In this document: piece by piece, positions 37,515-49,917 of the stretch | How positions within the stretch are numbered: position 1 is the stretch's first letter | Layout: each line of letters begins with the position of its first letter | Source: Chitinophagaceae bacterium | GTDB lineage: Bacteria; Bacteroidota; Bacteroidia; Chitinophagales; Chitinophagaceae | NCBI GenBank assembly: GCA_016713965.1 | Contig: JADJOC010000002.1 | Location: 568,271-632,270 of the forward strand | DNA: 64,000 bases | Reading direction: 5' to 3' | Made by a program: the position numbers and the translations under genes | Notes under the pieces: generated by a model | Database searches by the model: none | The model's input: the letters and a program-made list of their open reading frames with translations, nothing else | Told to the model about the DNA's origin: nothing

Positions 37515-37916
37515 TTAATGTGAGTATTTATTAAAAACTATTTTATCTGATAATAAAATTATTATCAATAGAATATTAAATAAAGCATAAATAAAAAACA
37601 TATTCCTATTCCTTTTCAGTTGATTTTCTGTCAAATTATTATTCTTTACTTTTCTTAAAGTAAAAACTCTTGTCAACAAAAAATATACAGGTAAAAAATA
37701 CAACCCTAAAAACAAATATTTCAATCCCCTATGTACATCTGGCATAGGAACTAAATTAATTTCAATATTGAAGAATTTCTTCAGAGCAATACTAATTTGA
37801 ATTACATGCATAAATAACATTAATACAAACGCGGTGATTGTACTAAAATATGGAATTCTATGTGTGGCCCCGCTACTATAGTAATAATACAGGCCACGTA
37901 AAAGATTCATTATCAT
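37515..37916 (-). CDS. Small membrane protein, candidate immunity factor for the RHS toxin
   Basis: 133 aa with three predicted transmembrane helices (about 24-46, 66-86, 106-126). It starts nine bases after the RHS gene that ends at 37925, the usual place of an immunity gene. The RHS tail also ends in a hydrophobic stretch, so a membrane-acting toxin with a membrane-bound antidote fits. No family was recognised; the role is inferred from position. Confidence 0.55.
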   Translation of the reverse strand: MIMNLLRGLYYYYSSGATHRIPYFSTITAFVLMLFMHVIQISIALKKFFNIEINLVPMPDVHRGLKYLFLGLYFLPVYFLLTRVFTLRKVKNNNLTENQLKRNRNMFFIYALFNILLIIILLSDKIVFNKYSH

Positions 37917-37924
37917 ATTTTAAT

Positions 37925-40900
37925 TTACCATTTAAATAAAGCATCTGTAAGTCCTGTAATATCTGAGATGCCTAAAATTATATTTACAATAGGGTTTGTT
38001 TTAACAAAAATCATTGCAGTTTTAAATACAGCTTTAGTTACAGCACCAGCAGAAACAGTACCATCTTTGCCATATTCATTGTAAACATCAGCCCAAGCCA
38101 TTCCAGCATCAAGAACACCTGTAACTTTACCTAATCCATCAACTACAGCATTTACTTTTGAAGCTGTATTAAATCCTGATAAATTTCTTGCAATATCATC
38201 AATATTATCTGAGTTAGCTAAAGTATTAGCTGCCTGCTTATAAAGAGATTTCGTGCCAATCGCTGCAACATCTAATTCCAGAGCAACTACATCATTTGCT
38301 TTGCTAAGTGCTCCCTGATCAGTCATTGGTTCACCTGATGCTACATCAGCTTTTGTAACACTGGGTTTATTGCCTCCACTCCGTAAATATGTTGCAATTC
38401 CATCAGCACTTAATCGATACCCACCAGTTTCACCACCCTCAGTGTGGCCATATTCCATTCCCTCCTTACCAATATACTGTACATCCGTATTTTTTTGATT
38501 GCCATTGAAATCTTTCCCTTGTTTTGTTGCCCAAGCCTCTGCACTCTTTTGGTCAATAGCATCCTCCACCCATGCAACTCTAGCTGTTCCATACTCATCC
38601 TTATACTTTATCCAATCATCTGGTTTCATGCCATCTTTATCAATAAACCTAAGTGGATTATTAAAAGCATAATTATAAGGCGACCATCTTCTCATTTGAT
38701 CAGCAAGAGGATCAATTGTATGCCATCTTCCAATTTGCGGGTCCTGCATCCTTGCCCCAAAATCATATAATTCTAATCCCGAGCCATCACTAAACTCTTT
38801 ACTTTGCAACTCTTTACCGTTATAGAGATTCTTATTTTGTAGTTTTCCAGCACTTTTGTTACTAATTCCTGCCATCATTAGCCCAAATGGATAATAATGA
38901 CTCTCCTCCAAAATAGCTCCCCTGTTATGCGTAACTTGTAAATTATCGAAGAAGACATCTATATTGGGTGTAGCATTTGATACATAAATATACAAATAAC
39001 CATTTTTGTTTACAGGAAGGTTTGATTTTACATGTGACGTAAAGATATTATCTGCTCCTACCAATTCAGCACCGCTGCTTGATTGTACAAAGTTAAATTG
39101 CTCATCAAATAATACCCAGTTCAAGTATGCTTTGGGTTTGGCGCCTTGAGCTGGTTGATTGTTTAAAAAGTTAGTTGCCCCAGGAGTAAACACAGCTGCC
39201 TCTTGTAATTGTATGGCAGTACCTTTTGAACCTGGTAAACTGGCTACACTTCCAGTTAAGGCAGTAAGTAAATCCGTTAAAGGATTAACTGGTGCAGCAG
39301 GTATCAAGCCATTTAATTTGTACCAACTATTTGCTTTAATGCTGAACTTATCACCTGCCATTACTTTTAAGGTAATTCCTGGTCCTATTTTATTACCGTT
39401 GCCGTTTACCTTAGCTACATAGCTTAGGGTATTAACATCTCCTGTGTAGCCAGCTGGTTTAGCTATTCTTGTTTCTGGTATCTTAGAGTAAAAAGCACTT
39501 TCTGTAGCATTATTACTCAGCTCCATAGTAGCAGCAGGATACTGATCTATTTGTTGTTCATCAGTAAGTACCATCCTGATATTACCAAGGTGGTCTTTAA
39601 TAAAGTAATCATAATGATAACTTGTGAGTTGACCTAAAAGCGTGGCCCGTATCCTCCCTTCCTCATGAGCTACCTGCTGAAGAGTATCATTTTTGTATTC
39701 AAAACCGCTTGCGTATACAGTAGTAGTTATTTTAACAGGATTAACACTGTTATCTGTAACTGTCTTTTTTTAATTTATTGCCTGTGGCATCATAAGTGTA
39801 GACTATGGTGCCCTTAAGTGCTATACCATCATCCTTTTTGCAGTGATTGTTTGGGAAGATTCAAATAATTGTATTGGATTGCTCCTCCTGCTATTTGATC
39901 TATTCCAATGCTTCCTACAAGTTTTTTATTAAGGTCAGTAATTAAATTACCGTTCTTATCATAGCCATAATCATCAGCTGTAGTGTTTTTATTAGTAAAA
40001 TCTCCTAACTTATTATCTGCTACAATAGCATCATTCACTGCTTTTAATTTATTACTGTTAATATGATAGCTGTAAGAAAGCTGATCAATTATTGGAGAAC
40101 TATTAAGCTGTAATCCCAACTGCTTCATGGCTAAGATATTACCATTGGCATCATAAGCTGTAACAGGATTTATTCCATCACCCATAACCGAGCTAAAATC
40201 TACCTTAGCTGTTTTATTAAAAGTTCCTGCTGTGTACTGGTTAAAATCAGCTTTTAAAATTCTATTAGCTGCATCATAGCTAAAGTCATATTTCCTTTTC
40301 TGTTCATCGCCTTTACTTTTCCAGATAGTACCACTGATATTGCCGTTAAATTGAGGATTAGTATAGTTGGTAGCATTGATAATCGTATTGGGTTTATCAT
40401 ATCCTAATTCAAAGCCAAAGTAGTTAGTGCTATTGGCGTCTTTTACATAATCCCTGTTTACTCCTAATAACCAGCTTCTGATATTATAATCATATACTAA
40501 AGATTCAATCGGTAAAGCAGGGTTGCTGATCTGTTGACCGAGCTTTTTTGTTTTTAATTGTCCCAGCTCATCATAGCTGTTTTGTACTATTGTTTTTTCA
40601 GGAGTTGCTAGTCCGCCAGCAGTAAATACTTTTTTAATATTAAGCAACCTTCCTGCATGGTCATAGCTGTATTTATTTAAGACTTGATATTCTTTAGGAT
40701 TAAGACCCGCTTTTTTTTGATGCTGGTGAGAACGGAGTACTTTGCCTGACCAATCATATTGAGTAGTGATTATATCTATAGCCCCTGTAACATTAGTACT
40801 TTGCTGTTGGATTAACCTTCCTTTTTCATCGTAGAACATAACAGTATTTAAATAATCTGCTGTTCCCAATACTTTTACTTTTGCCCAAGTAACTTTATTA

Positions 40901-42243
40901 ATTGTTTGGCTGCTTTTTATTAGTTGTTGAGCATACAATGGAGCAGTATTATAAGAAGTAATGAAGTTGGTAGCATTAATATAAGTGTTGATTAGCGTAC
41001 TGCTAAAACCAACAGGTAATCCAGCGTAATCATCATAATGCGTTTCAGTCAGCATTTCCCATTGTGAGGCAGGAGGTGGTAGAGCAGTTACAAAAGGATA
41101 GGCACTACTTAGGTTAGCTGCATCCTGATGCTGGGTAACTGTTTTATTGTTAAAAGTATTCAATAATAAGCCAGTTTGAACAGGACGGTTCAAACCATCA
41201 TACAAAGTAATCATCCATTTATTAGCTTGCTTAAGATTAATGTCCTGACTCATTATCATCCTGTCCCTGGCATCATATACCATATAAATCTCGGCTACAC
41301 CAGGAGCTTTTTTTATTATCATACGCTTTCTCCCATCATAGAGGTATTGGAAGCAAAGTTCATTAGCTATAGCTGTTGTCAAAGTCCAGTTTACTGCTAT
41401 TTGTTCTACTGCTTTAGGAGAAATAACAAACCTTAAATTATTAAAATCATCATACACATAATAAGTGCATAACCAACCCGTATGGCTATTAATAACTGCA
41501 TTAGGAGCAATCTCTATCTTTTTTAAGACTACTTGCCCTGACTTATCTTTATATTCTATTGTTCTTTTACCGTGTTCGTTTCCTATTACTATTCTATAGA
41601 GCTGCCCCGCATCGTAAAATTTGGTACTAGTTGGTAATACCAAAGTACTACCAATTGAAATGTCCCATATTCTTACTTCATTAGCACCTGCTATTTCGTA
41701 GTTCGTACCTATGCCTTTATTACTGCCTGACCAGCTGTTACCTGCTGCCATACTCTTAGTTACTCTGTTCAAAGGTGAAGCTTCATATTCCGTTTTACCA
41801 TAAAAGAAAGTTTCGCCAGGATATTGAGTTTGGCTAAAAGCTTTTTGCTGCTGAAAAGGGTCTTGTTTAAACTTACCATCATTAGTAACATCACCGGGCA
41901 TAGCAACTGTAGATACAAAAGGTAGATAGTTATACTGTTCCCTTCCAGACTCATCATACACCCGTGCTGTTACTACATCCTTTTGCAAGGGGCTACTTTG
42001 CTTGCTTACCATCTGAATTGGCCTACCCAAACCATCCAGATATTGTGTAGTTTGCTTCACTTCGCTGACTGGTTTACTTACTACTAGTGCAGGGTCTGAA
42101 ATTGGTATCTGTGGTTCCCAAGTCCTAATGTAATTTACTTTAACATCAACTGGATAAGGGGATGGAGGTGTGACTTGCGCATTTGTTGTAATGAATATAA
42201 TCAAACAACATACAATAGTTAACAAGTATTTATATAATTTCAT
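37925..42243 (-). CDS. Giant RHS/YD-repeat protein with variable C-terminal tail, frameshifted
   Basis: Secreted polymorphic-toxin-type protein of about 1440 aa. Signal peptide at 1-23, DUF6443-like start (VKQTTQYLDGLGRPIQMVSK), many YD repeats (YDYAGL, YDHAGRLL, YDELGQL, YDYNIRSW), the hallmark core YDFGARMQDPQIGRWHTIDP and YAFNNPLRFIDKDG, then a tail of about 240 aa with no recognised toxin family, ending in a hydrophobic VFKTAMIFVKTNPIVNIILG. Two or three homopolymer indels between 39765 and 39845 split it; the sequence between still reads as ordinary RHS (HEEGRIRATLLGQL). Confidence 0.85.
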
Positions 42244-42316
42244 AATTCGGTAATAATTATTTATGCTAGTAGGGCTTTATGTACACTTTAGTTAAATCTA
42301 ATAGTTACTTAGTAAT

Positions 42317-42718
42317 TTATAAATCATCATTAATTTCCAATACTTTTACTTTTTTCTCCTTCTGTCTTTGCAGAAATTGCTGTCTGTAGTTTTCGCGTAT
42401 CACTTTATACTTTTCATATTGGTCGGGGCTAAATATTACTTTCATTTTATTATTGAACACTTTTTTAGTGCCCTCCAAAGCTAATTTTCGCTCCCCTGGG
42501 TTTAAGCTTTGCTTATTTATCTCATCTAAATCACTAAAATGGCTTTTGTTTGCTGCTAAAAACGCAGCTCCCTGCAAACTATCTAATTGCAGTGGATGAT
42601 ATATTTTTCTTAGCTCCCATATTGCAATGCTATCTTTTGAAACAGTACGATTTGTATTTTGAGAAAAGGCAAAAAGGGTAGATCCTAAAAAAAAGGATAC
42701 AAGTATTATATTTTTCAT
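42317..42718 (-). CDS. Small secreted helical protein
   Basis: 133 aa with a signal peptide (MKNIILVSFFLGSTLFAFSQ) and a lysine/glutamine-rich helical body (FSPDQYEKYKVIRENYRQQF) recalling CpxP/Spy-like periplasmic helices. It lies between two giant RHS genes in the same direction. Function not recognised. Confidence 0.65.
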   Translation of the reverse strand: MKNIILVSFFLGSTLFAFSQNTNRTVSKDSIAIWELRKIYHPLQLDSLQGAAFLAANKSHFSDLDEINKQSLNPGERKLALEGTKKVFNNKMKVIFSPDQYEKYKVIRENYRQQFLQRQKEKKVKVLEINDDL

Positions 42719-45358
42719 ATTAATATTTTAGTTGACGATTTGATAATTAGGGCTAGGTGATAAATAATAGTCATAATAATAAACATTATTATAACAAGGC
42801 CAATAACCATAATCGCACTCATACTCTTCATAACTTAAGGTTGCCTCTTGCCAGAGAGTTGTCTGAAATCCGTTAGCAATTTTATTGAATTGTTGACCAT
42901 AATTAATGTTGAAATCAATAGGAAGGTTAGTAACAGATGTAGGAATGGTACAAGCCTGGTCGCTATAAAATTTAACTACTACATCTCCGGTAGAATTTCC
43001 ACCATAAGAATTAACATTCTCATAAGATATCCTAGCGTAATAAATTGTGCAGGTACCGTTAATATTGGCATACGCTTGGCCGTTGGCATCAATTTCATTT
43101 TGTGCTTGGATATTCGCATCTGCTTGGCTAGTTTCAGAGCTATAAGTATTGGCTGGCACTGTATACAATACTTCACTACCTATATATTTTGGTGGGCAAT
43201 TATTTCTAATAAATGCTTGGCTTAATTGCTGGTTGTAATATGTAATACCTGTGGCACAATTTTCTGGTTGTCCAGCGCTATTGTAACAAACTTTACGAAT
43301 AATCTTTTTATTTATATCATAAACGTAGGTTAGCCTGTTAAAACCATCATATTTATAATAAATAATATTATCGCTAGCATCACATTGGGTAGTTACACCT
43401 ATTAAAGGTTCATAGGTGTAAGTATTTACCTGGGCTTCTTTGGGATATAATCTTAATTCATCAATATTTCCTGTACCTGATATAACAATATTTCCATTTG
43501 CAGGCTTTACAACTTCATGCTTATACAATGTCCAACTATTTTTAATAGGTCCAACTATTGCATTAGATGAATTAACTTTTTGTTGCCCATTTTTACTCCA
43601 GTATGTAACTATATAGGTCTTTGTAGCATTTAACCCAGTTTTACTAATACTTCCCCTACTTAAGTCGTATACCTTTTTGCCTGTTAAGGCTGTAGTATTA
43701 ATCGCTGAAGTCCCATCAAAGCTGAAATTACCTTTAGTGTCTGCCTCAAAACTTGTAGCAGCTATATCAGAATATGATGCATTATTAACTTCTGCAATTA
43801 TAAATCTGTCATTATAATCGCAAATTTTACTGGTAATTTGATTATACTTATTAGTAATTTGTAAAGCATTTCCTTTAGTATCATAAAGATCCATTGTTGC
43901 ATCCGGTTGCATATACCTTGCATCTTTAATAAAATTACCATTAACAATATTTGATGGTGTAAAAGAAGCAAGAAGAATTGGGGTTGCAATTTGGAGTTTA
44001 AAAACTTTATCTATGAAAGGGCTTTGCAATTTGTAAGTATATAAAGTAGCTCCTAATACTGTGACTTGCAAAGTATTAGCATCTTCCTTTGTTATAATTT
44101 CTTCAACTACATAATTTTTGCAATTACTTTGAATTAGGTTTTTTATTCCAAGAGAAACTTGATCTACTCCTGGAAGCGAATATGAATATGCATACTTAAA
44201 TTTCTTCTTAATAATATTTCCTTTGTTATCAAAAGATTGAGCCTCAATAATATTATTAAACTCATCATACTTATTATTTAATGATTCATTTAAAATCCCA
44301 TTAGTCGAGTACTCCTTTGTTTTCGTGGATACCAGCAAATCATTATAAAAATCTGTTTCATATGCTGCTGCCAGATAAATCTTTTTAGTCCACCTAATGG
44401 CAGGCATATAATGTATATTTCTTAATTTAAAAGGTATAGAATTTTCATGAGTGTATTGATATTCCGTTTCTTTAAGTAATTGGTTTAAGTTATTATATAC
44501 AGATTCCTTACTTAGTTTTCCCCTCTGATAACTTAGGCTATTATAAGAGTCTTTATTATATAAATGATGTACATTTAACGGTAATTCAATTATTGGACCT
44601 TTATCATTAGATCCATTATCAAAATTCTTATAATCATACACCTTATATCCATTATTTTTAAACTTCTCTACCACCCTTGTGTAAACTACACTATTGCCCC
44701 TTTGATTAAAAGGGTTAAAGGCTTCAGCTCTAAAGCCATAATCTAAAGCCGTACCAACTGTGTAATTAGGAATCGGTACTGCTAAAATTCCACTCGAAAT
44801 TGTAGTATTAGGCTTTGAGTATAGGTATTCTTTTTCGTCTGTAATATTTCCATTCTCCTTTGTTATAATTTTTGAAATTCTAACTCCACCCCCTTCTTTA
44901 TCTACTGCTAAATCACTTAAAGTAAAAGGCCATAGATTAGCAACTTTGGAATATTTGTTAGCCTCATAGGAAAATGATATTTCACCTCCGGTTGGTAAAA
45001 TTAACTTTTCAAGAATTTCTGCTTTACTATAAATATGATTGGCACTTCTACTTAAAACATAGTCAGTATTTAATTTATCAAAAGTATAAGGGCCAGGAGT
45101 GGTAGCAAAATAATCTACATTATTATAATACCCCCAATGATCCGTCTTTGCCGTTCCATAAGTAGGTAGCTTTTCATTATTATAACTTAACTTATAATTT
45201 AGATCAGTTAAATTTACTAAGTCGTGTGCTTTAATAAATTCAAGCTTAAGCCTTTCATTAATGTTTTCTATAAAGCTAAACGAGAACTTCTTAACTAATG
45301 AATTATTATTGTAAACAGCTATATCATTTAATTTAGGGAGTGTCACTTTTTCATTATA

Positions 45359-46497
45359 TTAATAAGAGCATAATTTAGTATGTAATATCAATTTTATTTT
45401 GTATTTTTGCGTATGCAAAAAGATAAACGCCGTGGCAGTAAAGATGCCCAAGAAAAAGTACGGTTATTGGTGGTTGATTTTCTTAAAAAGAAAAAAGGTA
45501 GCCAGCAAGAATGCTCATTGCTTTATGGTTTAACCTTAAATGGGGTTCAAAAAATTTGGTATCGCTATAGGCAAAAAGGCAGTAGAGGTTTGGCATCAAA
45601 AAAACGAGGAGTTCAAGGCGGTAAAAAATAAATGGCAAGCAGGCTGCCGAAGTAAGGCAGTTGGTGAAAGAGAAATTACCAGAACAATTAAAGCTATCTT
45701 TTGGGTTATGGACAAGAGAAGCAGTACAGCAATTGATACTGGAAAGATATGGTATAGAGTTAAGCCGTTGGCAAGTAGGCAGATATTTAAAGAGTTGGGG
45801 TTATACCCCTAAAAAGCCTATTACCAAAGCCTTTGAACAAAATCCTGAACGGGTAAAAGAATGGTTAGAGCAACAATACCCAGCCATTAAGAAAAGGGCG
45901 TTCAAAGAAAATGCAGTTATTTATTTTGAAGATGAGGTAGGTATGCGTAGCGACCATCAGGCAGGTAAAAGCTATGCACCCAAAGGAGAAACCCCTGTGA
46001 TAAAAAAAACAGGACAACGATTTTCTTTAAACATGGTATCAGCCATTAGTAATAAAGGCCATGTAGAGTTTATGATACTGGATGGCACATTCAACGGAGG
46101 CGTATTTTTAGAATTTTTAGTGCAACTGGTAAAGTATAAACAACAAAAGATATTTTTGGTGGTAGATGGACATTCAGCACACAAAACCAAAGCGGTAAAA
46201 GCATGGTTAGAAGAAAACAAAGAAAGAATAGAATTATTTTTTCTATCACCCTATAGCCCTGAATTAAATGCCCAAGAGTATGTAAATCAAGATTTAAAAA
46301 CTAATGTAATTGGGAAGAAACGCCCTATTAATAAGGCTCAGATGAAAATGAACGTAGAAGAATTTATGAACAATCGAAAAAATGACAGAAAGCAGGTGCA
46401 AAAATACTTTCATGTAAGCCATGTACAGTATGCAGCATAGTGGTTTTATACATACTAAATGACTAAACGATTAATAAGGAATAGAAACTGCGCTATT
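45359..46497 (+). mobile_element. IS630-family insertion sequence
   Basis: 1139 bp inserted in the RHS-related gene. TA at 45357-45358 and again at 46498-46499 is the duplicated target, as expected for IS630/Tc1. Sub-terminal inverted repeats ATTTAGTATGTA (45373-45384) and complement (46449-46460). Excision on paper restores the host frame exactly, which fixes the boundaries. Confidence 0.9.
45413..46440 (+). CDS. IS630-family DDE transposase, -1 shift at an A6 run
   Basis: N-terminal helix-turn-helix (ECSLLYGLTLNGVQKIWYRY) and DDE domain with IYFEDEVGMRSD, FLVVDGHSAHKT and LSPYSPELNAQEY. The frame moves by -1 at AAAAAA 45622-45627 just before a TAA, joining RGVQGGKK to INGKQAAEVRQL. This could be programmed slippage, known in several IS families, or the same homopolymer error seen throughout. 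ATG 45413 is preceded by TATTTTTG (45402-45409), a good Bacteroidota -7 box. Confidence 0.88.
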
Positions 46498-47683
46498 TAT
46501 ATCAGAAAATAATTAGATCCAGATTCTATAATCTCATCAGTCCCTAACTGGGTTGAAGGCCCCAGATTAAATTTTACTTTAACATTATCATTCGTAGTAA
46601 TGCTTTCCAGGTACCAAGTTTCAGTTAACACTTTATCCATGCTTTTAGGGCTAGGAATCTGAGCAATTGGACTACCAGGAGGATAATAACCCCAATAGCT
46701 CAAAACTTTTTGAGCTGCAAATCCAATTTTTTGATATGAAAAGTTTATTTCCTGTCCAGTATTGGTCACTATTTTACTTAAATGCCACGCACTAGGCATT
46801 GTAGGAATAATTGGGCCTCCATAACTATTCGCAGGATCTTTTTCCCATTTACTTTTATGGCTATAATCTATGTTAGCAGGGTAAGTGTTATTTGCATCAC
46901 CAAAAAAGTAAACTGTTCCATCATTAGCAGTTAATTTGAATTGTATATATGCTCTGGGTATATTCTTTCCAGAAGCTTTTTTAACCTCATTACCAATCAC
47001 TGGTTCAACAATAAAAGTTATTCCTGGTGCATCAGTAATAACTTTCCACTTACCTGTATAATCTAGAGAAAATTTACCTGAAATCCCATTGAATACAAAG
47101 ATAAATTCATCCGGCTCCAAGTCATATAACGGATTAGCATTGGTAATCAGAGAGTTGGGGGTGGAAACTGCATATGGGCTATTAGTATTAAAAGTATTTA
47201 GATAGGTTTGACTGGACCAATCATTTTTATCCAGCTTACTGTAATTATCAATATATCCATAATTACCTGGAGCTACATCAGTATTATATATTATCATACC
47301 TGGAATAATATCTTTACTGGATTGCAAAGGTCTATATTCATCCGGCTGATTTTTTACGTTTCTAGAAATAACACCCCCAACATTTAATTTCCATCCAATT
47401 CCTAATATTCCAGGTTGTTCATCAGGTTTTATTCCTCCTCCATTGTATGATACTGAAATAGGTATTATAACATTCTTGCTATTAAGCTCATAAAGAGGAA
47501 GATTAATATTAATACTTCCATTAAAATAATCATTTGAAATCTGATACCCTTTCACGATACTAGCTACATCTGGAGCAGGAAAAATTGTTGTTTTATTATC
47601 TTCTGTTTGTGCTGACAATTCCAGATTTATACAAATACAAAACAAACAAAGTAATTTTCTAATCATATTTATTAATTTATCTT

Positions 47684-49165
47684 TTAAAATTGATACCCTA
47701 CCCTAAATACCACTGGCTGGCTAACAGGTACATGTGATCTGTGCAGCATATCATACAATAATTGCAGCTTTGTTCCTTTAAACCACTTGGTTTTAACAGC
47801 TATCTTTTTGCTGATACCTATTAATCCTGACTGCTGCCAGCTGTTGTAATTATTTAATTGGCTGATGTTTCTGAATTGTGCTTGATGGTTCATTTCATAC
47901 CCACCGCTAATAAAGAACTCTTTCTTTAATTTCCAATCCACAAAGCTTCTTAATCCTATGCCTTGATGGCTGATGCTTATTCTTTGTATGCTCCCCATAC
48001 CTAATTTGTAGCTGGCTCCTAATCCTATTATGGATTTGTTATTTAATTTATAACCTACACTTAACCCTATGTCCGCTGTTGTAGGTAAATAGCTATTGCT
48101 TTTTCCAAATTGAAAATTGCTGCCCAGCTCTATTCTTTGTTTAAAGGTTTTTGTCTTTTGCTCATTAGGCTTGAAGTTGGGAAGCTCATCCGTTGAACTG
48201 CTCCTGCCTGATTGTAATAGTCTGTCCTGTAATTGTTGTATCTGTGCCTGTGCTTGTTGAATGTTTTGGGTAATCTGAGCTTGTGCATTTGGTCCAGCTG
48301 CTGCAATCCTATCCTGGATTAAACTGTTTACACTTGCCCTGGTTTGCAAACCTGCAAGACTTTGAGGATCTATTGGGGTTCCTGGCATCCTGAATAAAGA
48401 AGCTAGCTGGCTGTTTTGCTGTAGAAACTTTGTAAAAGCAGGTATTTTATTTAAGATCTTTAAAGCCAGCTCCTCTGCTTTTTCGGGTTCGCTGAAAAGT
48501 TGTTTATAGTTTTTTAGTGTTTCTATGTAATAATAAGATTCCTTATCAATCTTTTGCAGGTATTTACTTTTTCCAATGTATTGCAAAGAGCCATCTATCA
48601 GTTGCTTTTTTCTTTCTTTGATAAAAGCTTCTAAAGCTTCGCTGTTTTGGATATCCTGCTCTAAATCATCAAGCTTTTTAGTGGCAGTGTGTAAAGGTTG
48701 TAATAGCTGTTTATCAAGGTTCTCTTTCTGTTGTTTCAGGTAGCCTAAGCTGCTGGTGAGCTTATCCCTGTACTCATTGTACTGTGCCTGGTAGTTTTCT
48801 GCAATGGTTTTGCCTTCCTTTATCTTATTTAAAAATGTAGTGAAAGTAGTTTGATCTGCTCCAAACAATCTTTGTGCAGCTTCAGGGTTTACCTTATTCA
48901 ATAGCTTTTGTATTTTTGCTTCCCAGCGGCTGAGCTTTTCCAGGGTTTTTTGTGTTCTTTTAGTGATACGGCTGTTGTATTTATCTATCTTGTCATCAAT
49001 TTTTGTAAGATACTTAATAGGTAAGTGTTGCAGGTTTTGAACAGTACTATCACTAGCTTGAGCTTTTACAAATAAAGTTATAAATAGTAATACTAGTATA
49101 GTTAAGCAGTTCTTGATATAGTATATAGATTGCAACAAGTTGTTTTGGTTTCTAATATAGAGCAA
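47684..49165 (-). CDS. Coiled-coil outer-membrane barrel protein upstream of the RHS genes
   Basis: 493 aa. Signal peptide or anchor (about 18-36, ending VKAQ), then long helical coiled coils (about 55-330, rich in K/E/Q), then a beta-barrel-like C-terminus (LGSNFQFGKSNSYLPTTADI through VVFRVGYQF with terminal Phe). It stands 17 bp upstream of the split RHS gene on the same strand, so it may help export or display the RHS proteins. That role is inferred. Confidence 0.7.
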   Translation of the reverse strand: MLYIRNQNNLLQSIYYIKNCLTILVLLFITLFVKAQASDSTVQNLQHLPIKYLTKIDDKIDKYNSRITKRTQKTLEKLSRWEAKIQKLLNKVNPEAAQRLFGADQTTFTTFLNKIKEGKTIAENYQAQYNEYRDKLTSSLGYLKQQKENLDKQLLQPLHTATKKLDDLEQDIQNSEALEAFIKERKKQLIDGSLQYIGKSKYLQKIDKESYYYIETLKNYKQLFSEPEKAEELALKILNKIPAFTKFLQQNSQLASLFRMPGTPIDPQSLAGLQTRASVNSLIQDRIAAAGPNAQAQITQNIQQAQAQIQQLQDRLLQSGRSSSTDELPNFKPNEQKTKTFKQRIELGSNFQFGKSNSYLPTTADIGLSVGYKLNNKSIIGLGASYKLGMGSIQRISISHQGIGLRSFVDWKLKKEFFISGGYEMNHQAQFRNISQLNNYNSWQQSGLIGISKKIAVKTKWFKGTKLQLLYDMLHRSHVPVSQPVVFRVGYQF

Positions 49166-49599
49166 AGCTCAATTATCGTTTTTTCTTAGCAATGGGAAAA
49201 ACACCATAAAATTTGGTTGTTTTTCTTTCGGCCTTTTTTTGGAAAATTGAAATATATTAATAATTGACAAAGTCAACTGCCCCTCAAAAGGCCGCAAATG
49301 TAATCCTTTTCCTTTCTCCAAAAAATACTACTTTATGGTATTTTTAATGCCACATTTTATAAAATAATAATATTATCTATGCTTATTTAATCTAACTGCT
49401 ATATCATTAAGATACGCAGTTAATAAAAATGCCTAACTATTTTCCATCTAGTGCATTACTGTATACATGACATATACAATCGCCTTAGAAGGAATTCTAC
49501 TTTATTATATCTTCCCTAAATTGGCGCAAGCATATCATTATTAGAAAATCTCCTAATAAGAATGTAGAATTACAAAAACTTACAAATGTTTTCATAGTA
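49166..49599. other. Promoter region of the RHS locus, no gene
   Basis: About 430 bp of AT-rich DNA upstream of the barrel gene. CGGCCTTTT near 49229 and AAAAGGCCG near 49287 are inverted. No open frame of note. Confidence 0.5.
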
Positions 49600-49848
49600 T
49601 CACTTCTTTTCTTGTATTACTGATCCAATTTGAGTGTAAACCCTTCTTGTACCGCATACATCCAGAGCATACGTAGCATTGCCAGTATGTTGCTTCTTTT
49701 CCAGGAGTTTAATACTGTCAACAGGGCAGCCATACTCAATTGACGCCTGTTTTTTAACTGCCCCAGTCGTAGTTCCTGACATCGTTCTACTAATAGAACC
49801 GCAAGAAATTGCAAATGCTGCTAAAATAAGAATTGATAACTTTTTCAT
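49600..49848 (-). CDS. Small lipoprotein
   Basis: 82 aa. Lipobox AISC puts the lipidated Cys at 16. The mature part has a Cys pair (YGCPVDSIKLLEKKQ and YALDVCGTRRVY) that could form a disulfide. Function unknown. Confidence 0.7.
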   Translation of the reverse strand: MKKLSILILAAFAISCGSISRTMSGTTTGAVKKQASIEYGCPVDSIKLLEKKQHTGNATYALDVCGTRRVYTQIGSVIQEKK

Positions 49849-49917
49849 TTTGATTTGAATTATTATTATGAATGTTGGTGTTATAGTTTATTGGTCTTGA
49901 ATTATAGATATGGCTTA

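Larger units (their letters stand above)
42728..47666 (-). pseudogene. Giant RHS-related protein with DUF5977 end, split by an IS630 element
   Basis: The N-terminal half, 47666 to 46498, has a signal peptide (MIRKLLCLFCICINLELSAQ) and the GILGIGWKLNVGGVISRNV segment of SpvB/RHS-like proteins. The C-terminal half, 45358 to 42728, has LPKLNDIAVYNNN, YD-like repeats (YKYDGFNRLTYVYD) and a DUF5977 segment (SSETSQADANIQAQNEIDAN). Removing 45359-46497 and one TA copy rejoins the two in frame as FLIYNEKVTLPKL. The original protein was about 1265 aa. No toxin tail is evident. Confidence 0.88.

Noticed and set aside
45540..45812. Separate small gene inside the IS630 element
   Set aside because: It overlaps the transposase in a third frame and its residues match no family; it is a shadow frame.
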